Shown: positions 7,286 to 14,470, counted from the stretch's first letter. The stretch is DNA of 19,608 nucleotides from an uncultured Gammaproteobacteria bacterium (GCA_947258805.1 CAMYJV010000067.1:6720-26327), one strand, 5' to 3'. Notes: generated by a model from the letters alone, not told the origin. Numbers and translations: made by a program.

Positions 7286-8320
7286 ATGAGCAGCAGCAAC
7301 GCCGGCAACGAAGGCGTCAACCAGCAGCTTTTTCTGAAACGCTATCCGCAGGGGGTCGCGGGGCCGGAAGACTTCGAAGTTCGCGAAACATCCATCGGTC
7401 AACCCCGATCGGGAGAGCTGCTGATCCAATCCCACTACCTGTCGGTAGACGCCGCGCTGCGCCTCATCATGCGCGACAGCGACGAATTTCTGTTCCGGGT
7501 TCAGCCTGGAGATCTGGTGCACGGCTCGATCGCCGGTCAGGTCCTCGAATCCAATCATCCGGACTATCATGCCGGTGACTTCGTCACCGGCTCTCTGGGC
7601 GTCCAGAGCTACGCCATCAGCGACGGCACCGGGCTGGAGAAATGCAACGTTGCCGAGGTGCCGCTGTCCGCCTGGTTGGGCGGGTTCGGCGTGTCCGGGC
7701 TAACCGCCTATTTCGCCCTCATCGAGGAGTGCAAACCTCAGCCGGGCCAGACCGTGGTCATCAACGGTGCCGCCGGCGCCGTGGGTTCCATGGCCGGTCA
7801 GATCGCCAAGCTGGCAGGCGCCCGAACCATCGGCATTACCAGCAGCCAGGCTAAATGCGACTGGCTCGTCAACGAGCTGGGTTTCGACGCGGCGATCAAC
7901 TACCACGAGGGCAATCTCTACGAGCAGCTGAACGCGGCAGCCCCGGACCGGATCGATGTGATATTCGATAACGTGGGTGGCGACATTCTGGACGAGAGCC
8001 TGCGGCTCATTGCCATGCGTGGTGTTGTTCTGTTGTGCGGCTCCACCTCGCAGTATCCGGCGGAAACCATGCAGGGCCCGCGCAACTACATCTGGCTGGG
8101 CACCATGCGGGCCCGACTGCAGGGCTTCGTAGTTTTTGATTACGCGGACCGCTACACCGAGGCCCGCCAGCGTATGGCCCGGTGGATCAAAGCAGGCATT
8201 CTGAAAACCCCGGAATACCTCATCGACGGTACCGTGGCCGATTTCCCCGCCGCGTTCCGACAGCTGTATCTGGGCGACAACCGGGGCAAAATGCTGGTGA
8301 GGCTGCCGCCCGCCCAATGA
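7286..8320 (+). CDS. NADP-dependent oxidoreductase, CurA/PTGR-like MDR family
   Basis: A zinc-free medium-chain reductase of 344 aa, the usual size. The N-terminal catalytic domain includes LSVDAALRLIMRD and PGDLVHGSIAGQVLESN; the Rossmann domain carries GAAGAVGS (residues 161-168) and IFDNVGGDILDESL, both typical of CurA, prostaglandin reductase and leukotriene B4 dehydrogenase relatives. These enzymes reduce activated C=C bonds of enones or enoyl compounds with NADPH. The ATG at 7286 was chosen because purine-rich GGGGAGAAGG precedes it; the longer frame to 7079 encodes sequence without family character. It heads an operon with the two MaoC-fold genes, so it may act on an alpha,beta-unsaturated intermediate of the same route; that link is inference. 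Confidence 0.88.
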   Translation: MSSSNAGNEGVNQQLFLKRYPQGVAGPEDFEVRETSIGQPRSGELLIQSHYLSVDAALRLIMRDSDEFLFRVQPGDLVHGSIAGQVLESNHPDYHAGDFVTGSLGVQSYAISDGTGLEKCNVAEVPLSAWLGGFGVSGLTAYFALIEECKPQPGQTVVINGAAGAVGSMAGQIAKLAGARTIGITSSQAKCDWLVNELGFDAAINYHEGNLYEQLNAAAPDRIDVIFDNVGGDILDESLRLIAMRGVVLLCGSTSQYPAETMQGPRNYIWLGTMRARLQGFVVFDYADRYTEARQRMARWIKAGILKTPEYLIDGTVADFPAAFRQLYLGDNRGKMLVRLPPAQ

Positions 8321-8338
8321 TTTTACAGGGAGAGAAAC

Positions 8339-8791
8339 GTGACCCAATCAGGCCTACCGCCGGAATCAGAAATCAGAGCCCTGGTCGGGCACCAGTTTCC
8401 AGGCGGTGAGTACACCATCGCGCACTGGGAAAATTTCCTGCTTACGGAGTGCACCGGAGCGGAACCCCTGCCCGACGACCTCGCCCATCCGGTCGCCCTC
8501 TTCCACATGCCCATCCTGGGCGCGAACACCAGCATCGGCGAGATGTTTGCGCTGGGACAGGCGGAGTCCGATTTCTCCATCGGCATCGAAAGCTATGATT
8601 GGGAGATACACCGGCCGCTGCGGGAAGAGCTGACCTACAAGGTGACCGCTCGGATCACGGAGGCGGATCGGCGTCAGGATGATTCGGCTACCTTCGACCG
8701 GATTCAGTTCCAGTTCGACCTCCATGACCCGGACGGCGAGCACGCGGCCCGCACCACCATTACCTGGCACTACCGGAGGAGCAGCCGATGA
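8339..8791 (+). CDS. MaoC-like N-terminal (FAS1-like) dehydratase-domain protein
   Basis: A hot-dog-fold protein of 150 aa. Near the start it has IRALVGHQFPGGEYTIAHWENFLLTEC; then HPVALFHMPILG, a central helix region, and strands YDWEIHRPLREELTYKVTARI and TITWHYRR. This order fits the MaoC_dehydrat_N domain. It lacks the Asp-x4-His pair of the active hydratase domain, as expected for the structural half of a double-hot-dog enzyme. The start is GTG at 8339 with GGGAG seven bases upstream. The stop overlaps the start of the next gene (ATGA), so both subunits should be made in equal amounts. Probable role: substrate-binding subunit of a heteromeric (R)-specific enoyl-CoA hydratase. Confidence 0.85.
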   Translation: MTQSGLPPESEIRALVGHQFPGGEYTIAHWENFLLTECTGAEPLPDDLAHPVALFHMPILGANTSIGEMFALGQAESDFSIGIESYDWEIHRPLREELTYKVTARITEADRRQDDSATFDRIQFQFDLHDPDGEHAARTTITWHYRRSSR

Positions 8792-9195
8792 ACGTCACTG
8801 TCGGAGACGCGATTCCAGAGTGGGACATGCCCAGCGTCCAGGCGGAACGCATGCGGACCATGGCCGCGATACTGCGTGATCCCAACCCGGTGCACTGGGA
8901 CCCACGGGTCGTCAAGAAGCTGGGTTACGGCGACCACACCATCAACCAGGGCCCGCTGGGGCTGAGCTACATGGTGAACATGCTGCATGCATGGGCCGGA
9001 CCCACCAGCATTCGCCGCATCGTGATGCGCTTTCCCATGGCGGTTCTGGACCGCGACCACATCATCGCCCGCGGTCGGGTGACAGCCATCAGGGAGCAGA
9101 ACGGCGAACGCGTCGCCGACTGCGACATCTGGCTGCACCGCGAAGGCACCGATAACCCGCTGGAAGGCACGGCGACCGTGGCTATCGGGGACTAG
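8788..9195 (+). CDS. MaoC-like catalytic hydratase subunit
   Basis: A hot-dog protein of 135 aa with the hydratase-2 motif DPNPVHWD near the N-terminus (residues 31-38), giving the catalytic dyad Asp31 and His36. Also visible are INQGPLGLSYMVNML and RFPMAVLDRDHIIARGRV, the strand that precedes the second half of the fold. It would add water to a trans-2-enoyl-CoA or related thioester. The 4-nt overlap with the N-domain gene and their complementary nature suggest a heteromer like the two-chain MaoC hydratases of actinobacterial steroid side-chain breakdown; substrate size cannot be inferred. It ends convergently with the ThuA-like gene, with 64 nt and a tandem hairpin repeat between them. Confidence 0.88.
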   Translation: MNVTVGDAIPEWDMPSVQAERMRTMAAILRDPNPVHWDPRVVKKLGYGDHTINQGPLGLSYMVNMLHAWAGPTSIRRIVMRFPMAVLDRDHIIARGRVTAIREQNGERVADCDIWLHREGTDNPLEGTATVAIGD

Positions 9196-9202
9196 CCGGA
9201 GG

Positions 9203-9283
9203 CGACTATACGCCGCGCGTCTGCGGCGTCGATTATCCGCCGCACATCTGCGGCGTCGATTATCCGCCGCACGTCTGCGCCCA
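9203..9283. repeat. Three tandem 27-bp repeats containing hairpins
   Basis: The unit begins CGATTATCCGCCGCA and repeats at 9203, 9230 and 9257; the first copy differs at four or five bases and the third is imperfect at its end. Units 1 and 2 each contain a GC hairpin; in unit 2 CGCCGCA (9238-9244) pairs with TGCGGCG (9249-9255) across a 4-nt loop. They lie between convergent genes, and the third unit holds the stop codon of the ThuA-like gene. The hairpins could end transcription from both sides, though no T-tract follows. Confidence 0.8.
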
Positions 9284-10093
9284 GGCGCGTCCCTCCGCGG
9301 ACGCCACCCAGCGCAGCGCGTTGCGCAGCAGGCGCCGGAAATCCGGATTCTCAAACGCCGCCGGGCTGTCGCCAACATCGGAAACGACGATGGGGCTGGC
9401 GCTCACCGCGTTGGCCCAGACGATCAGGTTGCTGCCCGGCGGATGTTGCCATTGCGCCTGCTCCTCGGCCGGGGCCAGCGGCGGCGGGGTAAAGTTCTCC
9501 GCCACGAATTCGTAGTCGGCACGCAGCAGCGGCTCCACATCAGCCTCGAAGTCAGCGGTCTTGATGTAGAGCTCATCGGTGATTTCAAAACCGGTTTCCA
9601 GCCCTTCCAGCACCGGGTGAGCGGCTACCGGATTCAGCCTGACGGTGGCGTTGGCCAGCGGGCCGTGGCCACCGCGATACCCCGAACCCGGCACCGGAAC
9701 CCCGTTGAGCGTGCCGGATTTCAGCATGAAAGACGAGCCGGTCATCCGACGCCACAACGGCCACTCGGGCCATGAGACCGTAGCATGGTTGAGCATGACG
9801 ATGCCCGTGCCCCGCTCCAGCAGCGCCTCGATGCTGCGTCGATAGTCGTCAGAGGGCTGCCCGTCGGCGCTGGCGCCGTCGTGGGTGAGGCCTGCCCCCG
9901 GTATCCCCGACATGTCGTAGAACAGCACCGCATCATAGTCGCCGACGTTTTCCGGCCGCAGCAGGAGCTGCGCCGCCGGCTGCTGAACCAGCGTTACCTC
10001 CACGTCGTCCATGTCATCGAACATGGCGAGAAAGGCATCGTGATTGAAGTCGTGCCCCTTGCTGACCAGCAGTACCGATATGCCGTCGGCCAT
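9260..10093 (-). CDS. ThuA-like (trehalose utilization) domain protein
   Basis: A cytosolic protein of 277 aa with the class I glutamine-amidotransferase-like fold of ThuA. Visible features are a first strand SVLLVSKGHDFNH, YDAVLFYDMSGIPG (strand plus turn), GTGIVMLNHATVSWPEWPLW and, near the end, SPIVVSDVGDSPAAFENPDF followed by LLRNALRWV, all in family order. ThuA proteins take part in sugar catabolism in rhizobia, but the biochemical reaction is not well known, and other members sit near dehydrogenases of unrelated routes. The ATG at 10093 has GGAGG seven bases upstream. The last residues (TCGG and stop) lie in the third copy of a tandem repeat. It stands alone on its strand and diverges from the SnoaL-like gene across a miniature element. 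Confidence 0.82.
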   Translation of the reverse strand: MADGISVLLVSKGHDFNHDAFLAMFDDMDDVEVTLVQQPAAQLLLRPENVGDYDAVLFYDMSGIPGAGLTHDGASADGQPSDDYRRSIEALLERGTGIVMLNHATVSWPEWPLWRRMTGSSFMLKSGTLNGVPVPGSGYRGGHGPLANATVRLNPVAAHPVLEGLETGFEITDELYIKTADFEADVEPLLRADYEFVAENFTPPPLAPAEEQAQWQHPPGSNLIVWANAVSASPIVVSDVGDSPAAFENPDFRRLLRNALRWVASAEGRAWAQTCGG

Positions 10094-10125
10094 AATCCGT
10101 CCTCCGTGTGATCTGCCCTCAACTC

Positions 10126-10305
10126 AAGGAACCTCTAATTAATTCTTGCTTACTCAGCGCAAGTTTACGGGGTCTTGGGCAAGGCGCGCTTCGCCGGCAA
10201 TGTAGGTCACCTTGCCAAGAAGCGCAACGCCGCCGAAGGCCCCGTAAATTGTGCCCTGCGGGAGCGTCTCGCTCTGAGCATTCAAGAATTAATCAGAGGT
10301 TCCTT
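10126..10305. mobile_element. Miniature inverted-repeat element, 180 bp, non-coding
   Basis: The ends are 23-bp inverted repeats differing at one base: left end 10126-10148 starting AAGGAACCTCTAATTAATTC, right end 10283-10305. Partial symmetry continues inward: CTCAG near both ends and TTTACGGGG (10164-10172) against CCCCGTAAA (10240-10248), and an inner pair (10174-10184 with 10210-10219). There is no coding frame and no clear target duplication. This looks like an internally deleted insertion sequence (MITE). It occupies most of the 298-nt divergent space between the ThuA-like and SnoaL-like genes, so promoters must lie in it or at its edges. The parent transposon cannot be named with confidence. 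Confidence 0.78.
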
Positions 10306-10391
10306 AATGCCAGCGACCCGCATTCGCAATGGACCCGCAGGGTAAACCTTGGCACCCTGAGATTGCAGCAACGCATCACTGGGAGGAAATC

Positions 10392-10844
10392 ATGACCCCG
10401 CTGGAAGAACTGGTAGAGAAGGAAGCCGTCAAGGAGCTGCGCATCATGTACAGCCACTATTTCGATGGCAAAGCCATCGATGCGCTGGCAGATCTGTTCA
10501 CTGAGGACGCCGTATGCGAATTCGGCCCCGACTACGGCGGCGACTGGGTCGGCAAGGCACAGATCCGCGCCAACTTCGCCACCTACGCCGAGCGGGAGGG
10601 GCCCGAGTACGGCGTGCTGCACTCGGTAACCAACCCATGGATTCGTCTGATCGACGAAACCACGGCCAACGGCCGCTGGTATCTGCACGATCTGCGGACC
10701 ACCGAGGGCATTGAAAACCCGCTGATCCTCTACGGCATCTACGACGACCTGTACAAGAAAGTCGGCGGCAAGTGGCTCATCCACCGCACACGAATCGACT
10801 TTCTATGGCCGAAGCGCCAGGTTCACGGCTTCCGCGACCTCTAG
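10392..10844 (+). CDS. SnoaL-like / NTF2-fold protein
   Basis: A protein of 150 aa with the usual SnoaL-like layout: a helical start (LVEKEAVKELRIMYSHYFDG), ALADLFTEDAVCEFGP (residues 32-47), a helix GKAQIRANFATYAE, then strands HSVTNPWIRLIDE, TANGRWYLHDL, LILYGIYDDLYKKV and KWLIHRTRIDFLW. The family includes polyketide cyclases, ring hydroxylase small subunits, ketosteroid isomerase relatives and dehydratases; a reaction cannot be assigned. The ATG at 10392 was chosen because a near-ideal GGGAGGAAATC precedes it; the longer frame from 10329 is not supported. It is a single-gene unit downstream of the miniature element and converges with the SDR gene. Confidence 0.85.
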   Translation: MTPLEELVEKEAVKELRIMYSHYFDGKAIDALADLFTEDAVCEFGPDYGGDWVGKAQIRANFATYAEREGPEYGVLHSVTNPWIRLIDETTANGRWYLHDLRTTEGIENPLILYGIYDDLYKKVGGKWLIHRTRIDFLWPKRQVHGFRDL

Positions 10845-10861
10845 GCCACCGCGGGCCGTAT

Positions 10862-10880
10862 GGGTCAGGTAGGCTGACCC
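10862..10880. terminator. Hairpin between convergent genes
   Basis: A perfect 7-bp inverted repeat, GGGTCAG (10862-10868) and CTGACCC (10874-10880), with a 5-nt loop. It lies 17 nt after the SnoaL-like stop and overlaps the stop codon of the convergent SDR gene. No T-tract follows on either strand, so a role as bidirectional terminator is only plausible. Confidence 0.4.
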
Positions 10881-11638
10881 CCGGCTACGTCGATGTACTG
10901 CCCGGTGGTCCATTCTGCCGCCGGCGAGGCAAAGAATACGGCGGCCGCGGCGCAGTCCTCGGGCGTGCCCGTGCGTCCCATGGGTATCACCGAGTCGAAG
11001 GTTTCGTGGGCCTGCTCGTCGTTGATGTTCATGGTCTCCTTGAGCATGTCGGTGACGATGACGCCCGGAGCGATGCAGTTGACGGTGATACCCTGGGGCG
11101 CAAGCTCCACGGCCAGCGTCCGGGTCATGCTGATCATGCCCAGGTTGGCAGCCGAGTAGACCCCGAAGCCCGGTGAAGGACGGTGGGCGGCAATGGAGAT
11201 GATATTGATGATGCGACCGCCATTCTTCATGCGCATGGCCGCCTGCTGTGAGCCCCAGAATTTGGTTTTCATGTTCAGCGCCAGCTGCTCGTCGAACTTG
11301 TCGATGGGGATGTCCTTGAGCAGATAGGTCTTGCGGTCGAGATTGCCGCCCGCGTTATTCACCATGATGTCCAGCTGGCCGAACTCCTCCACCACTCGGT
11401 CCAGCACCTTGGGAATGGTGGTGAAATCCATGACGTCGGCGGATATGCCCAGGCCTCGCTGGCCCGTGGCTTTGATCTCTTCAGCAACCTCGTCCACATC
11501 CGCCTGACGCCGCGCCACCGCCACAACGTCAGCGCCGCACTCGGCCAGGGCCAGCGCGATGCCCCGCCCGATGCCCCTGCCACCGCCGGTCACCACCGCC
11601 ACCTTGCCGTCCAGGCGGAACCTATCGTGCATGCCCAT
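10865..11638 (-). CDS. SDR-family oxidoreductase with Asn in place of the catalytic Lys
   Basis: A classical short-chain dehydrogenase of 257 aa. It has the cofactor motif TGGGRGIG (residues 17-24), NNAG (94-97), helix-4 Asn122, Ser148 (IINIISIAA) and Tyr161, and the end FFASPAAEWTTGQYIDVAGG typical of FabG-like enzymes. The active-site YxxxK reads YSAAN: Asn165, codon AAC, replaces the catalytic lysine. Arg45-Arg46-like basic residues after strand 2 (VARRQ) suggest NADP. Loss of the lysine would normally weaken or abolish activity, so this is either a divergent subgroup with changed chemistry or a decaying gene. The start ATG at 11638 lacks a close Shine-Dalgarno; a second ATG follows two codons later. 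It lies between an intact and a truncated SnoaL-like gene. Confidence 0.88.
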   Translation of the reverse strand: MGMHDRFRLDGKVAVVTGGGRGIGRGIALALAECGADVVAVARRQADVDEVAEEIKATGQRGLGISADVMDFTTIPKVLDRVVEEFGQLDIMVNNAGGNLDRKTYLLKDIPIDKFDEQLALNMKTKFWGSQQAAMRMKNGGRIINIISIAAHRPSPGFGVYSAANLGMISMTRTLAVELAPQGITVNCIAPGVIVTDMLKETMNINDEQAHETFDSVIPMGRTGTPEDCAAAAVFFASPAAEWTTGQYIDVAGGQPT

Positions 11639-11711
11639 AACCGTTTACCCCTTCCCCAGTAAAAAACGAAAAACTTCGGCGCAATCTAACGCGGCCCGTC
11701 GTGGCGTGGCA

Positions 11712-12128
11712 ACCGCTACCACCGTGTTCTGGCCGGATGCCGACGTGGATTTCGGTTTCTTCAAAGGCTCCGGGGAAGACTTCGTGACCACGGTGATGGC
11801 CCACGAGCGCACCGTGCCCCGGCGCTGGCATCTGTGCACCAGCGTGATGGTTCAGCTTGACGGCGACAAAGCCAGAGCCGAATGCTACGGCATCGCGGTA
11901 GGGAGCAGCGAAGCCGAGGGCGGCGGCCTGCAGGACACCATGTTCGGCGGGCGCTATCTGGACGAGCTGGAAAAACGCAACGGCGAGTGGCGAATATCGA
12001 AGCGTACCTACATCCTGGACTGGAGCCACCAGTTCCCGGACGCGCTGGAACAGGCCACCGGGGCCGATTTCGATCTGCACGTATTGAGCATCACCGAAAG
12101 CGGCCACCCCCTCTACAGGCGGCTTTAG
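11712..12128 (+). pseudogene. 5'-truncated SnoaL-like protein remnant
   Basis: The frame from about 11712 to the TAG at 12126-12128 encodes the later part of a SnoaL-like domain: FWPDADVDFGFFKGSGEDFV, RRWHLCTSVMVQLDGDKA, YLDELEKRNGEWRISKRTYI and LDWSHQFPDALEQATG. Intact relatives have about 35-40 residues before the FWPDA region, including a helix and the D-R-x-D-x-x-L segment. Here that part is missing; the open frame upstream (to 11559) only runs antisense into the SDR gene and has low-complexity Pro/Arg-rich translation. The only nearby in-frame starts are GTG codons (for example 11724) without a Shine-Dalgarno. A 5' deletion that joined this fragment to the SDR upstream region is the simplest reading. 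Re-use as a shorter protein cannot be excluded. Confidence 0.65.
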
Positions 12129-12139
12129 TACCGCAGGCT

Positions 12140-12671
12140 CTAGCGCTCCTCGAGGCCGCGCTTCTTGCGCTCCCGGTTCATGCGCTCGCGATCGCTCTCC
12201 AGCCGCTCGCCGAGCTGCTCCTCCTCCACGGTACCCGCCATGTGCGCGCCGGCCGTTTTGCCGTTGTACATGATCTTCTTCACCGGCGTGACCGTCGGGG
12301 TTCAGCTTCTGCGACAGCGCGGTGTAGAACCAGTGCTTGGTCTCGTCGTCATCGAAGAATTCGCCAGTACCTTTGAACGTGATGGCGCCGCCGGGCAGGT
12401 CTTCGGATGGGCCCGCCGGATAGCCGTGGCTGCTGACGTTCACGGAAACGCGATTGTCCCGGCGAATGGCCGAGGCGCGGTGACGATGAGAAGCGAACGT
12501 CATCCAGATCTTGCCGTCGTGCCAGACGAAGGCGTGGGTTACGCCCACCGGCCAACCGTCCTTGGTCGCCCACATGAGCACGCACTCGACGGAATTGTTG
12601 CACAACTGATCCACTTCCTCGTCGGTAAACGGATAGATGGACACGATCTCGTGGTCTAGCGTCTGGGCCAT
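12140..12671 (-). pseudogene. FMN-binding split-barrel (pyridoxamine 5'-phosphate oxidase-like) protein, frameshifted
   Basis: The first 123 or so residues are a good split barrel: PFTDEEVDQLCNN, ECVLMWATKDGWPVGVTHAF, KIWMTFASHRHRASAIRRDN and GAITFKGTGEFF. Such proteins bind FMN or F420 and reduce or oxidise small molecules. At KLNP the frame breaks. Removing one base from the run of four G at 12297-12300 (four C on the coding strand) restores TVTPVKKIMYNGKTAGAHMA and a charged helical tail up to a TAG at 12140-12142, giving about 176 aa, a normal length. As written, translation would run on antisense into the SnoaL remnant. The start ATG at 12671 has GGGGGAG upstream. The break is either a real mutation, slippage at the homopolymer or a sequencing error. 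Confidence 0.78.
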
Positions 12672-12739
12672 AGTCTCACTCCCCCTGTATTCAGTACTTA
12701 TTGGGTAACATCAGATGCGAAGCGGCCAGTATACCCGTT

Positions 12740-13471
12740 CTAATGGCCGCCGGTCAGGGGCACGAACGCCACGGGCAGCACATCCCGCCGGCTCACCGAA
12801 CCCCTCTCGTCCTTAGCGATCAGAACCAGCATCTGCGCGCCATCGGGATCGCCGAGCGGCAACACCATACGCCCACCTGGAGCCAGCTGATCCAATAGCC
12901 TGGGTGGCACTTCTTTGGCCACCGCGGTAACGATGACGGCATCGAAAGGCGCCTGCTCGGGCCAGCCAAACCAGCCGTCACCGGCCCGCACGTGAACGTT
13001 GTCATAGCCCTGTTCTGCCAGCGTGTCGGCGGCCCTCTGCGCCAGCGCGGGAACTATCTCGATGGTGTAAACGGCCCGTGTCAGCTCGCCCAGTATGGCC
13101 GCCTGGTAGCCCGAGCCGGTACCGATTTCCAGCACCTTATGGGTCGCGGCGACATTCAGAAGATCCGTCATCAGCGCCACGATGAAGGGTTGAGAAATGG
13201 TCTGGCCGTGACCGATGGCCAGCGGCCTGTTGAAGTACGCGAGGTGCGCGGCCTGCGAAGGCACGTACCGCTCACGCGGCACCCGGCCCATGGCATCCAT
13301 CACCCGAACGCTGATCTGCGACCGTCCCGTGTAGGCAGCGGTTTCCCGCGCGTCCCGGCGGATCTCATCGAGCATGAATCGCAGACCGGCTCCCCCCTGC
13401 GGATCGGTTTCCGCCCTAATCAGCCCGGGGATGAGAAGCAACAGCAGACAGCTGGCAATCATTCTGCGCAT
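12740..13471 (-). CDS. Protein-L-isoaspartate O-methyltransferase with signal peptide
   Basis: A PIMT of 243 aa that would methylate L-isoaspartyl residues in aged proteins with S-adenosylmethionine (SAM). Family motifs are VPRERYVP (64-71), IGHGQTISQP (86-95), the SAM motif I VLEIGTGSGYQAA (113-125), and FDAVIVTAVAKEVP with a VPLTGG end. The N-terminus MRRMIASCLLLLLIPGLIRA is a standard export signal with likely cleavage after Ala20. The start is well supported by GAAGGAGG eight bases upstream, so the signal is genuine and the enzyme should act in the periplasm, which is odd for a SAM-dependent enzyme. It follows the SDR gene by 14 nt, probably in one operon, and is not in the usual pcm context (surE, nlpD, rpoS). 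Confidence 0.88.
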   Translation of the reverse strand: MRRMIASCLLLLLIPGLIRAETDPQGGAGLRFMLDEIRRDARETAAYTGRSQISVRVMDAMGRVPRERYVPSQAAHLAYFNRPLAIGHGQTISQPFIVALMTDLLNVAATHKVLEIGTGSGYQAAILGELTRAVYTIEIVPALAQRAADTLAEQGYDNVHVRAGDGWFGWPEQAPFDAVIVTAVAKEVPPRLLDQLAPGGRMVLPLGDPDGAQMLVLIAKDERGSVSRRDVLPVAFVPLTGGH

Positions 13472-13485
13472 GGAACTGGCCTCCT

Positions 13486-14346
13486 TCAGAATGGTTCGAT
13501 GAGCGCGCTCATGGCGGCCGCGGCACCTGGATCCGCAGAACCGCTGAAGCTGGCAAGCACCGCATCGTTGCGTTGACCGACCAGACCGCGGAACTCCGGG
13601 TGGCTGGAAATGAAGAACTGGCCGGCCTGCACCGCCTCCTGCACCAGCAGCGCCAAAGTAAGCGGGCTCATGACGTCCACCGGTGCGGAGTCGCCCTGCT
13701 CGGCCGGCTCCGATGCCTCACTGGGGCCACCACCCAGCGCCGCCGGTCGGTTACGCTCGCTGGTGGTGAGCGCCGTGGCCACCACACCGGGACAGAGCAC
13801 CGAGACGCCCACCCCGGACGCCGCCAGATCAGCTCTGAGGGCCTCTGATAGGCCAACCACGGCAAACTTGCTCGCGTTGTAGATGCCCAGCCCGCGCATA
13901 CCTACCAACCCCCCGACGGAGGCGGTGTTTACGACATGTGCCTCGCTGCCATGACGCATCAGCTCAGGTAGAAAGGTCGTCACCCCGTTGATCACGCCAC
14001 CAAGGTTGACGCCCATCACCCAGTCCCAATCTGCATAGCTGACATGATCCAAGGGCCCCGCGACGTTCACACCGGCATTGTTGAACAGCAGGTGCACGGC
14101 GCCGAACCGCTCTATGGCCGCATCTCTTGCGGCGGCAAAAGCGCCGCGATCGGTGACATCCAGCTGCAGGGCGAGCACCACCGCGCCCTGTGCTTTCAGA
14201 TGCTGCTCCGCCCGCTCCAGCGCTGCGGCTTCCACATCGGCGATTACCACATTGGCGCCGGCCTGGGCGAACACTTCGGCAAGCCCGAGGCCAATACCGC
14301 TGGCGCCACCGGTAATGAACGCCGTTTTATCTCTTATGCTGGTCAC
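13486..14346 (-). CDS. SDR-family NAD(P)-dependent oxidoreductase
   Basis: A short-chain dehydrogenase of 286 aa with all active residues: TGGASGIG (12-19), Asp37 at the end of strand 2 (favouring NAD), NNAG (89-92), Asn114, Ser143, Tyr156 and Lys160 (YNASK). The C-terminal part is longer than in FabG and includes an Ala/Ser/Glu-rich insert after TTSERNRPAALGGGPSEASE, as seen in many SDRs of hydrophobic-compound metabolism. The family oxidises alcohols to ketones or the reverse; the substrate is unknown. It is the first gene of an operon with the exported PIMT (14 nt gap). It diverges from the quinohemoprotein gene across a 124-nt region with a strong palindrome. Confidence 0.9.
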   Translation of the reverse strand: MTSIRDKTAFITGGASGIGLGLAEVFAQAGANVVIADVEAAALERAEQHLKAQGAVVLALQLDVTDRGAFAAARDAAIERFGAVHLLFNNAGVNVAGPLDHVSYADWDWVMGVNLGGVINGVTTFLPELMRHGSEAHVVNTASVGGLVGMRGLGIYNASKFAVVGLSEALRADLAASGVGVSVLCPGVVATALTTSERNRPAALGGGPSEASEPAEQGDSAPVDVMSPLTLALLVQEAVQAGQFFISSHPEFRGLVGQRNDAVLASFSGSADPGAAAAMSALIEPF

Positions 14347-14401
14347 TTCACTCCCTCTCCGATCTCAGTATGATGCCCTTTGCGTAGAAACTATCACTGA
14401 C

Positions 14402-14430
14402 CGGACATCGGTGCATCGTGCCGATGTCCG
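14402..14430. promoter_or_regulatory. Perfect palindrome in a divergent promoter region
   Basis: CGGACATCGG (14402-14411) and CCGATGTCCG (14421-14430) form a perfect 10-bp inverted repeat with a 9-nt spacer, the size of a dimeric regulator site. It lies between the SDR and quinohemoprotein genes. TCTAAT at 14433-14438, a fair -10 box for the plus-strand gene, starts two bases after it and has no good -35, which would suit activator dependence. The regulator is unknown. Confidence 0.5.
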
Positions 14431-14470
14431 CATCTAATTCGCACCTTGCTGAACATGAAGGGGAGAAAGC

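Noticed and set aside
9203..9283. 27-bp repeats as a short CRISPR array
   Set aside because: The units are directly joined with no spacers and no cas genes are present.
11622..12671. 349-aa fusion of a split-barrel domain with a long C-terminal part
   Set aside because: Everything after KLNP is the antisense of the SnoaL-like remnant; a one-base shift restores a normal C-terminus instead.
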